A stretch of 64,000 nt of DNA. Source: Caprimulgus europaeus. Taxonomy: Eukaryota; Chordata; Aves; Caprimulgiformes; Caprimulgidae. Below, piece by piece: positions 49,601 to 60,400 of this stretch (position 1 is its first letter; every line of letters begins with the position of its first letter). The stretch is taken from NCBI GenBank assembly GCA_907165065.1, contig OU015525.1:31500037-31564036 (forward strand), written 5' to 3'. Both the position numbers and the translations under genes were made by a program. Below the pieces are notes generated by a model, which saw nothing but the letters and a program-made list of their open reading frames with translations, made no database searches and was not told where the DNA came from.

Positions 49601-50639
49601 GTTACAGGCTCTTGAGCAGAACTTACTGTCTTCCCTCAACATGGATCCTGTTCTCTCAGAGCTGACACCCTTGAATAGAAGCTGTTTGACAGAGTGCATG
49701 GCTTTAATAACCAGTATAAAAAAGTTTCATCAAATGACACTGTGAATAATTTATTGAGGAGAGTTTTCCCCTTGAAAACTGCCAGCATTCAGTGTGTTAC
49801 AGCATAAATCTGACCAGTTTGGATCCACTGAGGCTGTCTCTAAGCTCCCTTATACTCCTCCAATATCATGTGAGTTTTGAATTGTGCTTTTTCAGAGCTT
49901 TTAAAAATCCAAGGCAACTCTATTTAGGTACGTAGATGTTTCTGCAACAGTTGTTTTCCTTCCTTTTTTTCGCTTTGAGAAAATAGTTCTTTCCCTGTTG
50001 AAATCTTTTTTTCTTTCTTTTGTTTTGCAGAATGTTATGTCTTATCAATGATCCATGGAGTACTTTTAAAACACCTTGTGCTGAAAAAATTGTGCTAACA
50101 TACAGTTTTAGTTATTCATCCATTTGGAAGGCCAGAACTATAGATACACCAGTGTTAGCAAAATCTTGTCTTTTTGAGGCTGTCTACTAAAAAGAGTGGA
50201 AAAGTTCGGCCTTTTATAAAGATAAGAGTTACGACATTAGCTCTTATTGTTTATTCTTTACCTTTCTGAAATTAAAGTAGGGGGTGTACTTTTCCTTTCA
50301 GCTAGCATTTGGTGAGCATTCTGGTAAAGCTTCCCTGCTTGATGCTTCCTAGGCAGCAGGAACCAATATTTTAAGGCTGGGGTAGCCTGAGACGAGCCCT
50401 AGCGACATTTCTGGCTTTGGTTGTTTCCATGGGTGTTCCTTGTAAGGTTCCAGCATCACCTAGCATCTCTTTGGAGAATTGGCATTTCTCAGTCCAACCA
50501 AAAGCCCCCCTAAGAGCTGGCTTTTTCTGTAGGATGCTGAGGAAAAAAAAAACCAGTAGGAAAATCAGTTTGGGTGGGTTTTAGATTTCTCAATGCTAGT
50601 TTCTATCTTTTTTTCAGAGCAGAAGAGCTTTTGTCACAT
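43646..50639. other. Noncoding, mostly unique
   Basis: Seven kilobases without a recognisable transposon. The longest frame (44586-44999, 137 codons) has no domain and is matched by open minus-strand frames over part of its length. Patches with conserved-element texture lie at 45300-45345 (TATTAATTAGTAG), 48380-48470 (TTAATAATTTGCCATTATG, CATGCAAAC) and 49500-49790 (CCATTGGAAGCCACTAATTC). A12-A13 lies near 47600. Confidence 0.5.
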
Positions 50640-51440
50640 GTAAGCAAGCCAGGCTCAGCAGATCCACGTTAGAGGATAAATCTTAATGCTTCTACCTTCC
50701 CTGTTTGGCACTGTCTCTCCCTGGCTCACCAGTGAATGCAGTGGTTGCCCTTGATCCTCCACTATGCTCCTCTGTGGGCAGCAGCACTTGGGATGAGGTC
50801 TGTGCTCTGAGTGTCTTCACGTCCCAGCCCAGCGCTACTGCCTCTGCCTCACCACCAGATGCCTCTAGGCCAACGTTCCCTGGCACTGCAGCCACCAGCC
50901 AGGCTGAAAACCTCCTGAATCACAGAATCATTAAGGTTGGAAAAGACCTCTAAAATAATCCAGTCCAACCGTCAACCCAACACCACCACGCCCACTAAAC
51001 CACGTCCCTGAGTGCTACATCTACATGTTTCTTGAACACCTCCAGGATGGCAATTCTGCCACTTCCCTGGGCAGCCTGTTTCAATGTCTGACCACACTTT
51101 TGGAGAAGAATTTTTCCTAATATCCAACCTGAACCCCCCCTGGCACAACTTGAGGCCATTACCATCGCTGGCCATAGGGGAGGTTTCCCACTCTTGCTTG
51201 CTCAGAACATCCTCAAGGGCCTCTTACAGCACCTCACCACCTGGCAGCAAGAAACATAAACAATGGCAAGCCCAGGGTGTTTTCCTGGTCTCTGCCACCA
51301 TGAGGGATGCTACTGCTCCATCATGCGGACTGTGAGCCGTGGGGCTCCAGCAGCACCACAAGGAACCGGCTGGTGAAGGTGGCCTCAATCCCTGGGAAAT
51401 CAGGTTGCCTCCTGAGGGCTGGAGACAACTGAAAAATTAT
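50640..51440. other. GC-rich block of unknown origin around a CR1
   Basis: About 800 bases clearly GC-richer than their surroundings, on both sides of the minus-strand CR1 at 50918-51175. Left flank: CTCTCCCTGGCTCACC, CAGCCCAGCGC. Right flank: CCACCTGGCAGCAAG, GAGCCGTGGGGCTCC. No CpG cluster strong enough for an island. Possibly an older unclassified repeat into which CR1 inserted. The plus-strand frame at 51339-51761 (140 codons) starts here and is unrecognised. Confidence 0.35.
50918..51175 (-). mobile_element. CR1 LINE, minus strand, third subfamily
   Basis: Reverse complement of a CR1 end: AATCACAGAATCATTAAGG, TTGGAAAAGACCTCTAAAAT, then CCAGTCCAACCGTCAACCC and CACCACGCCCACTAAACC. The antisense ORF2 C-terminus follows (frame GLKLCQGGFRLDIRK on the minus strand, at about 51110-51155). 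The end sequence (TTAAGGTTGGAAAAGACC) separates it from the other subfamilies in the window. It stops abruptly near 51175 in the QGGFRLDI/GLK region. About 258 bases. Confidence 0.93.
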
Positions 51441-53189
51441 GGAGACATCTTCTTCCCTTTGTACCTCCCAGTTATCTCAAAACTCCTTGGATTTTCGCCA
51501 GCCCCACAACACCTCTCTGAGCCCTCTTGGGCTAGTCCTCTGTCAACAGCTTCTTGTGAAGCCTTTCTGATCCTTCTCAGGGATCACATCTGGAGCCTAG
51601 TTATTTTAGTGCTGCAGAATTTCTTTTTTGGTGTTGCAGGTAAAAATGATTTTGCCCTCACTCTTGAGATGGCAACACTCAGTTTTGCTTCAGAATCTCT
51701 GAGTGAGCTCTGTGCCATCATATTACCTGTACTGACATCCTTATGTTTCCTGGGGTCTTAAACATGCCCATGTCTAGAGTTCTACTTTGGTGAGTACTCT
51801 GGCTGACAGAGCTCTACTTTGCATGCACTTTGACTTCTTAAGGATGTGTGACAGACAAAGCAATTTGCAAACCTTCTAAAAGTGATTGTTCCTTAGGTAT
51901 TATGAGAAAAATACTGATCTAAATTGACTACAAAACAACTCTACACAGACAATATAATCTTGTAGTCACTTGAGCGATTCTGGGCTTGTGACCAAAATCT
52001 TGAAGAAATCCTTGTCCTCTCTTGTCTCTTCTTCCCCTTACATGTTTTCTTTGTCAGAACAAGAATCCTCTTTTCACCAACACATTCACAGCTGTTATGC
52101 TATGATTATTCATACTGCTTGAATAACTCTCATGATAAATTGAGATTTCTGAGGAAAGGTCTAATGACCATTCATTTCAGGGACTATGGTATGTATCCAT
52201 CCTGGAGGATTGGCATGAAGGATACCCATTACCACAGTATTGAATAGCCTTTCATTTTATAAATGTGTTAGGGTTGAAGGAATGAATTCTCAATGTGAAC
52301 TAGAACAGAAATGAGATTTCAAAGAGATCCATTTACAAATTTTTATTACAGAAGTGTATTTCCATGGAAGTGTTATAATAGTCTGATTAGGTTTAGCACT
52401 TTTTTTTCTTTATGATTACTTCCTTCAGCCCCAAAAGGATTTTCTTTTCATTTTGCTATTCTGTTCTTAGCAATGGCTATTATTTTTTAACAAATACTTT
52501 TTTCTTATGGAACCTCTTTGCAGATCTTGTTCTGTATCTGCGTGAGGGAAAAGAGTGATAGAAATTGAGTGTTCAGGAAGGCAGAGAACATGTAGGAGCC
52601 AGCCTGTGCTTGCCAGGACAACTAAGTCTAACAGTATCACCAGATTATTGAATATAAAGCGATACATGTTCAGGGAAATGAAATGCATCCTCAACACATG
52701 TTAGAATTTCTTTGGGCTGCTCTGTTTTAATAAATAAACTATCATGATGATAGAACTTCAAATTTGCCATTAATGTTTATCATGACTTATTTTTACATAT
52801 TTTGATTACTGGCACCTTAGGAATAGAATCAAGAAGATCTATAAAGCGTAGACTTCAGTGTGTGATCCACCCTGCAACTCTTAAGGCATATTAATTCCCA
52901 AATGAAGACATCTTCAGCAGGCTGCTCAATGGACCTCCGATTTCAGCAGCAAATGATCTACATTAGCCAGGTTTTGTTTTTGAGTGGAAGTGTGTTCAAT
53001 TAATATGATTGTCTTAAAAGTGTTTAAAATCAGTACATCATAGTTAAAATGCTTTGCATCAGTTCCACTGCGTTTAACACTTCTGGATTTTATACTTCAC
53101 AATTATTGAGTCAAGATTTACTCTAAGGTTTGGATCTTATAGAATAGGCTTAATAAGTAGGAGATACTCATGAGAACAGTTGCCCAAGC
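51441..53189. other. Noncoding, no recognised feature
   Basis: Returns to AT-rich unique DNA. No repeat or exon supported. Confidence 0.5.
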
Positions 53190-53371
53190 AACAGGTTGCC
53201 CAGGGAAGCTGTGGAAGCCCCCTCCCTGGAAGTGTTTAAAGCCAGGCTGGATGAGACTTTGAGCAACCTTGTCCAGTGGAAAGTGTCCCTGCTCATGGCA
53301 GGGGGGTTGGAACTAGATGATCTTTAAGGTCCCTTCCAGCCCAAACCATTCTATGATTCTATGATTCTATG
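53190..53371 (+). mobile_element. CR1 LINE, short 3' end
   Basis: Starts in the RLPREAVEAPSLEVFKARLD-type region (AACAGGTTGCCCAGGGAAGC), passes the DETLSNLV-type end and the 3' UTR (GTGGAAAGTGTCCCTGCTCA, GGCAGGGGGGTTGGAACTAG), and ends with three units of ATTCTATG: CCATTCTATGATTCTATGATTCTATGA. It has the best preserved terminal repeat in the window. It shares the GTGGAA variant with the copy at 8.84 kb. Confidence 0.96.
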
Positions 53372-56300
53372 AGAAGATTATGAGGTTGACACCCACTGTG
53401 CACTCCTCTAGGACAAACCTGGATAATGTACAATATCCAGACACGGGTTCATATGACAAAGATGTTAGACAAGAATGTACCATCTGCATTCGGCTCTATT
53501 GAGTACATTTTTTTTCTTTTTTCTTATCTTTGTTTGCCTTCCATGGGCTATGGAATCAACGCAGCAAAATAAATCAGCATGTCCTAAGATAGAATTGCAC
53601 AGCTCTCTGTTGAGAGTATGAACATTATGCCTTGTTGGAAGGGATGCAGGAGAATTGCAAAGACTGCAGCATGCTGCTTTGCATCAGTGAATATTTGACA
53701 AGATTTATTTGGCTATTCTTCCCTTAAAAGACTTTGTGCGGGGAAGGGCTAAGGGCAAACTTTATAGCAACTTTTTCCTTTGAGCCTAAGCTCAAAATAG
53801 CCCACCAAGGGTCCCTGGAATGAAATTTTTGGCTCCAAGACATCCCAAAAAGAAATTCAGCAACACAAAATAATCAACATGTTCTACACCCCGGTTGCAG
53901 GAGCATCGGTTTTGTTTAGTTCCTTTTTAAATATTTCTTCAGTGTATTTGCAAAGGGATGCACAAAGACAAACCTCTGCTCTGGGGGTGATTTTTAAGTG
54001 AAACATAGTGACTTTCTTTTCCCTTTTGCAATATGGAGGACCAGTCCAGAGTCAAGGATGTTACATTCTGCTTTGGGAATAAAGCTTTAGATTGTTCTTG
54101 GGTAATTCTCATAGGAGCTCTATTATTTTATAACAAGATTTTTCCAAGTAGTCCCTATAAGAATTTCTGAAATACATATACTAAGGCGGATTAGACTGGA
54201 AAAATGGGATCTGATTTCTACAATGTGGGAAGGAATGCTCAGAAAATGGGAAGAATGATGTGGCAAACATAGTTATCAGAGCAAACATAACTGAGATTAG
54301 AGTCATTCTTTCATCAGTGCCTACATCAAGCTGTTTTCTATCTGTTAAATGGTGATCTGTGATGCTATGGGAAATGCTCCTGGGACAATGGAAATGTTTT
54401 TTACAGAGTGACAGTTATTTTTCAATTGTTTTTCTATAATGTAAATTGGAATTAAAAGCATTTAATTATTTCATTCTTAACTTAAGAGAAATTTTTACAG
54501 TTATGCTTGTGTTTGTTCTCAGTTGGCTACTCAAGAACAAAAGATGCAGTAGATTCCAGATTGCTCCAGTAAGTAGAAGCAACAGTTGGTCTTTTCTCAG
54601 ATTTCAGTTGAACCCTTCCTATCTACTCAGTGCCCCTTTGCAGGATATTTCAGAGTTTTACACCATAAATTGGAGAAGGTAAGATCACGGTCAGCTCTCA
54701 GCTGCATGGTTAGCTCTCACTTCTGCTTGACAGACTGAACAAACTTTTCATGTGCAATGGACTGAGAAGAGAATGGGATTCAGTAATGTAGTGGTTAAAG
54801 CAACATCACAGTAAGGTGTTCTTCAGAGCCTCCCAGGCAACTGTCCAACCTCTGAACTACAGCCTTTTGCTTTCTCTTCAGCTCAATGGAGAATGAACCC
54901 CATTCCCCAGGTAAAAAGCAAAACAACAGAAATAGGCACAGGATGGAAGATGGGAACTAGTATTTCTGCATCTCATGACTGCACTCTAACGAATGTTACT
55001 AAAGAAGCCAGCATGTGGCCACAGCCATATTTCTGTTCCTACTCTACTCTGAGAATTCCTATGGATTAGGGTATGAGACAAAACTAGGTGAGAAATTGTC
55101 TGCTTTGTGAATCTAGAGGAATTTTGTAGGTTTCTCACTACCTTGAGTGCAGCCAAGGCATCCTCCTTCAGCACCTCTAGGACTTGACAATTGCTGTAGG
55201 CAGAAGTTATGTGTCCAGAGGAGCAAATGAGAGGAAGCTGGAATACGTAAAAACTTGTAAATCAGTGCCTAAAGGGAAAGTTAGGAGCCATTTAACATCA
55301 TTATATGATTGCCACAGCCTACAGTGTTTTAGTAATTCTTGTTTTTTTTTCCAACACCCATCCTAGGTGTAAATTCCAATAGATATGTGTTCCCCAGCAT
55401 CCAGAGAGGCAGCATGTTTGGCTGGAAGCCACCTAGGGTAGACTACTGACAAAGTAGGCAGCTCCTCTCCTAGCTGAGAATAAGCTTGCAACCAATATCG
55501 TGTCCTTCTCTGGGATCTGAGCCTTTAGCAGACTCTTCTTTCCACTGCAGGTCCTAAGTCCAGCATCCTCTTTCTAAGCTAATAGCCCATAACTTTCCTT
55601 TGAGGACAGTTGTCATGGTGCTGCTCTTTTCCTCCTTCCCTACATTTTTCTTAGCCTGAGCAGATTCAGATCAGATCCTCCACTGTTCTGGAGAGTGGTA
55701 AGTGCATCAGACTGAAGCCTGTGCCTGCCCAGCTGTAAATGGAATAAGACATAAAGAGGGGAAGAGAAAATTTACAATTTTAGGCAAGCAAGACTGAATA
55801 AGAGATGGAAATGAGAGAGATGTGTTTGAGTCTGGAATCTGCTGGACTCTTTCAAGGTGGAGAGTGAAAACCAAATTTTGCATCACTATGGAGATGAACG
55901 AGACATTGTTTCCTCTAATCCATTATGCTTACAGCACTTGAAAATCGGTGGCAGCTTATTCCCTTCTGTGAATAACTTAATGAAATAGCTTTACAGAATA
56001 TCGTCACATTGTGTTGTGAAATCACCTGCAAAAAATGGTGCTAGGTGTTCTAAGGTTGAGTTGAAGTGATGAATCTCCGAATGACATACAATTCAAGCTG
56101 TATGATTTGGGGAGACTTTGACATCTATCTGTTTTTCTTTGGAATCATTATCAAAAACAAATAGAGGAACAGTTTTTTGTTTGTTTACTTGCTGTAGCTA
56201 ACACGTCATTTACAAAATGGTCAAAATTACCATGCTTATCTAGCTTTTCTGGATGTTGAGCTGATGAGCTTTTATTCTTTTTAAAACCTTTTTTTTTAAT

Positions 56301-57179
56301 TCCCAATCAAACAGGAAAATTATATTTTGGTACAGTAACTGACATTCTAACATGAAAAGCTTTAACATATACATATGTAACAGCTGTAGAATGCTAATGA
56401 TGTTGATATCTAATGTATTTTCTCTTAACTTAGGTCTGTTTGAATTTACATTTAATATTTAAAGCAAAATGCAACAAAAATTTGAAGAACAGATGTGCCC
56501 AGTATCTTTTTACTAAATACTGTTTTTCACTTTCAATTAATTACCACTTGCAAAAGGTGTCTGAAAAAAATTCACGTTTTAAAAATATTGCATGAGGCCC
56601 TGTTATGAAGAAGCTAGAGATCATGACTTACTATTCCTTAAATTATGTCCCACAGAAGAGTGACTGGCTGAATGTATCTGTGACAGATGCAATCCAGATC
56701 ATGTGCTAGTGAATAAAACCCAGAAGAGCAAATGTTTGCACTTTGGTCAGAGCAACAACCAAAGGTTTTTCAGACAAAACTATTTGAGGAAAAAAAAAAA
56801 AAAGTGTAATGGCTTTCCTTTCTCTTTTCTCCTTCTTTCCCTCAGTTCCATCCCTCACTTTTGTCCACATTGTCTTAATACTTGCTTCATCCTCAGTCTG
56901 TACTGACATGTCTCACAGAGCATAAAATTGTTCTCAAATACAGACAGTTACAGCAGAGGTTGGGGAAGTCTACATGATGTTTGAGGGATTTGGATACAAA
57001 GCAGAGGGAAATCCTATACAGGCATAGCAGAATCATTAAATTGTCTGGGAGGATCTTTCCCATGGATGAGGCAATGGAAGGAAGCGAGCTGGTGCTTAAT
57101 AAAAAAAAAAATTAGGGATCCTTAGTGCAAACCAGGACTGGTCACTGAGCTTGTGTTATATAAAAATATAGCCTTTCCA
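53372..57179. other. Noncoding, mostly unique
   Basis: No transposon recognised. 56170-56440 has conserved-element texture (AACACGTCATTTAC, CATATACATATGTAACAGCTG). A14-A15 lies near 56790. Frames at 54446-54682 and 56703-56909 are short and unrecognised. Confidence 0.5.
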
Positions 57180-57204
57180 GGGAATAAAAAAAAGGGGGGG
57201 GGAG

Positions 57205-57406
57205 TGGGAGGAAAAGAAAAGAAAAGAAAAGAAAAGAAAAGAAAAGAAAAGAAAAGAAAAGAAAAGAAAAGAAAAGAAAAGAAAAGAAAAGAAAAGAAAA
57301 GAAAAGAAAAGAAAAGAAAAGAAAAGAAAAGAAAAGAAAAGAAAAGAAAAGAAAAGAAAAGAAAAGAAAAGGAAAGAAAAAAAGAAAAAAAGAAAAAAAG
57401 AAAAGA
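57205..57406. repeat. Perfect (GAAAA)32 and flanking purine tract
   Basis: 57211-57370 is 160 bases of uninterrupted GAAAA, exactly 32 copies. It is followed by an imperfect A-rich tail (GGAAAG, then AAAGAAAAAAAG units) to 57406. The whole span 57205-57406 contains only purines on this strand; a G10 run (57194-57203) lies just upstream. The K/R/E-rich plus-strand frame and the (FLFFS)n minus-strand frame are repeat artefacts. Confidence 0.98.
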
Positions 57407-60400
57407 TCTGTAGCAGATGAATAACTGGGACAAAGTATATGACAGCACTAAAAGAATGTTTACTAGAATCTGTTACTGGCCTCTAAGGAGAAAAAATGCA
57501 TTCAAAGCCATATTTGTACAGATAAAAGAGACCTGTAAAAAAGTTAGAATACACTGATCAAGGGGAATTTTAATTACTCCTGCAGTGCCAGAAACCTGAA
57601 CTTCAGAAAAGAACTGAATCCTAGGGAAAGAAACAAGTTTGGAAAAAGAAAGACTGCTTACCCATGAGTTCTTGAGAACAAGAGATCATACTGCAAATCA
57701 GAGACAAGCTGGATCTGCTCAACAGGGAATAGTATAAAATTTTTTATGAAGTACACTTCAAGGGAAAGGAGCTCAGATGAAATGACTAGTATCTATGATT
57801 ATTTCAAATTGTTTCATTTGTGAGTGACAAGAGATTTATAGTCAAAGCATGTGTGAGCTTAGAGTCCAGGATTACATAAATTTTTATTTTCCTCAGTTTT
57901 TTATTTACTTTTGGAGGAGGTTCCAGAAGTCTGTTTTCAATTCTGTTTATCCTCTGCCTAGGGAAGACTGAATTTTGCTGTTTTAAACTCTACTTGCTGA
58001 CTGATGTTCTGAGCCATTTTAAGACGATATCCATCTAATACGAGATCCTACTTTTTTCATACTTTTTACAGCTAGGCAGTGATCCATTAAGGCATCTATT
58101 TCCCAGACATCTGATAAAAGTTCCATGGTATTGAATGTGTCCAACCCCAAGTAAAGAAAGAGAAAGACATATGATACCAGGAAAATAAAAGATCTAAAGA
58201 CAAAAGGAAGACACAGCTAAACACATAACTTATCACTTGACCCGAAAAAAGAAAATTAAAAGGTATGACGCAGCAGGGACCCCTTATAAATGCACCAATA
58301 GATGTACTAATTTTTTGCAAAGTCTATTTATTCTAATAGATATCTTAGTCATTAGAATAAATATGCCAGTTTTTGTTGCACTTTTCAATCAGATTTCTAA
58401 AGACATTTCTTTAGAAGAAATACAATGGTAAAATTATGAAGAAAGACAGTGTCTGTAACTTTTCAGGAAATACAATTCTACAATAAATACAAGTATTTAT
58501 TGTCTGTATTGTTAAAGGTAACCTTTAATCCTAATTTAAAATAAATAAGAGTTAATATTTCAAAACCACGTCTAAAACTAATTGCAGATGCATGACTGTG
58601 TCTCTTACATTATTTCAAACATTTCAGGCCAGAACTTTTCTTGAGCATGGTGCAGTGAAACCCACTCCTCCCAGCTTGCCCATTGTCTGAGCAGTTCAAG
58701 AGAGCAAGGTGAAAGCCCCATAGAGTATATCAGTAGATCCAAGTCTCCATTCAGTAACAGAAGTGCAAGGAGCTGCAGAGATCTGACTCTGAAATTCACT
58801 GCACAGGGGCTGTGCAATCCCATTTGTATGATCTAAATTTCCAATGTACTGTGAGTGTGCCACAAAAAGTTCAGTTTCATAAACTCGCTTTTACCTTAAG
58901 TAGCTTTGTCAGAAGCAGGTAAAAGACTTTTTTTATTCAGAGCCACACTAATTCCACAGCTGTAGCATTTGAGCCTTTGTTCAAAAAAGGCTCTTGAGAA
59001 AAAGTGCATCCATAATTCACAGCTTCCATCAGCAAAGGACTTGGAAGAAAAAAACCTAAATCTCATAGTAAGAGAGAGACAGGATACTACCTCAGTATAA
59101 TCAGTCTCCTGTTAATAAAGCTGCCTTGAGTGGCAAAATTAGATCTTTAAAATTCTGAAGCATGATGCCTCAGATTGTGATAAGCAAAAAGTAGCAAGAA
59201 TTGTCTTCACATATTGAACAAGGTCACATGTTGGGCAGATAGGAAGTGTACCAGACAGAAACACACTGGTTGTAGGACACTCCAATATCTGATAGATGCA
59301 TAAGCCATTCCCTAATGCTCTTTGTATCCCTCCCTTTGTGATTTCACTTTAAGCAACTTCAAACTTGGGACAAACCGCTTTACCATTAAAATCAATGGAA
59401 GTTTTATCAGGAGAACTAATATCACCTTCAGGCTTTCATTGACTTTCACTGAATTCTTTCTTTCTTTTTCTCTCCTTTATGTTCTATTTTAAAGCACATA
59501 GTGCCAGTGCAACATTGGTCCTTCCATTCAAAACTATTCTGTATATAGTCCAGTGGTATATTTTTTAGAATTTAGGAACTATGAACATAAAAGTGAAGCT
59601 ACTATAAAAGTAAGCCAAAAAGAGAGAGTATCTATTGTGTGAAAATGTTTTCCACAGTAACTGGATATTTATTTCTATTGCATCTCTAATCCGAGGACCT
59701 TGAGATACTTCTACTTCTGATAAATAAAGGAGTCACGACTATTGCTCTCTGACACACAGAAAATTTATTTTCTTCTACCACACATTGATAAGTCTTGAAT
59801 TTGAGCAAAGGAAAGTAAACAAGGTATACAAAATATTCTATTTACTTACAGGAGCCATTGTTTGGAAAGATACAAAAAAGATATAGGGGAAATAGCACAG
59901 AGCTAAAGGCCTATGAGTCCCATAAAATGTGCTAAGTGTGGGTATGACCGATTGAGAAATCAGTTTTTCAAAACTGTTGGTTTGGAAGTTAGCTTTAGAT
60001 GAGGAATAAAATAAGACATGGATCTGATTATTCTACTCATTGACCAGCATGACTAACCACCTGAATCCTGAGAACGTTGATCACAAGGTTTTATTTTCCA
60101 CATCTTTATTTATCATACTCAGTATCCTTTCCCCTTCATGTTTCTCTGTTTCATCAAAGGATGGTATAAGCGGATATCACTCGCAGATCAGAATTTAAGA
60201 ATGAAAGCAGCTCTTTCGTCTCCTTGCAAAGATTTTTTGACAAGTTAAGGACTTTAATAGAAATTGTCTCTGGAAAAAAAGCTATTTGTAGCTTTTAATT
60301 AATTTTTGACTGCATAACTATAAAATTCTAATCTCAAAATACTAAGATTTTTTCTTATTGCTAACCTTCTTTTGTGAGTTTTCCATATTTTTTCCATGGT

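Noticed and set aside
51339..51761. 140-codon plus-strand frame with leucine-rich end
   Set aside because: It begins in a GC-rich unclassified block. No motif, no exon boundaries and no related frame nearby.
57122..57448. 108-codon FLFFS-repeat and 86-codon KRKEK-repeat frames on opposite strands
   Set aside because: Both are produced by the GAAAA array, whose five-base unit lacks stops in these phases.
59370..59460. Resemblance to CATTGACTTCAATGG-type dispersed repeats
   Set aside because: Too short and diverged to call; noted only in the flanking region entry.
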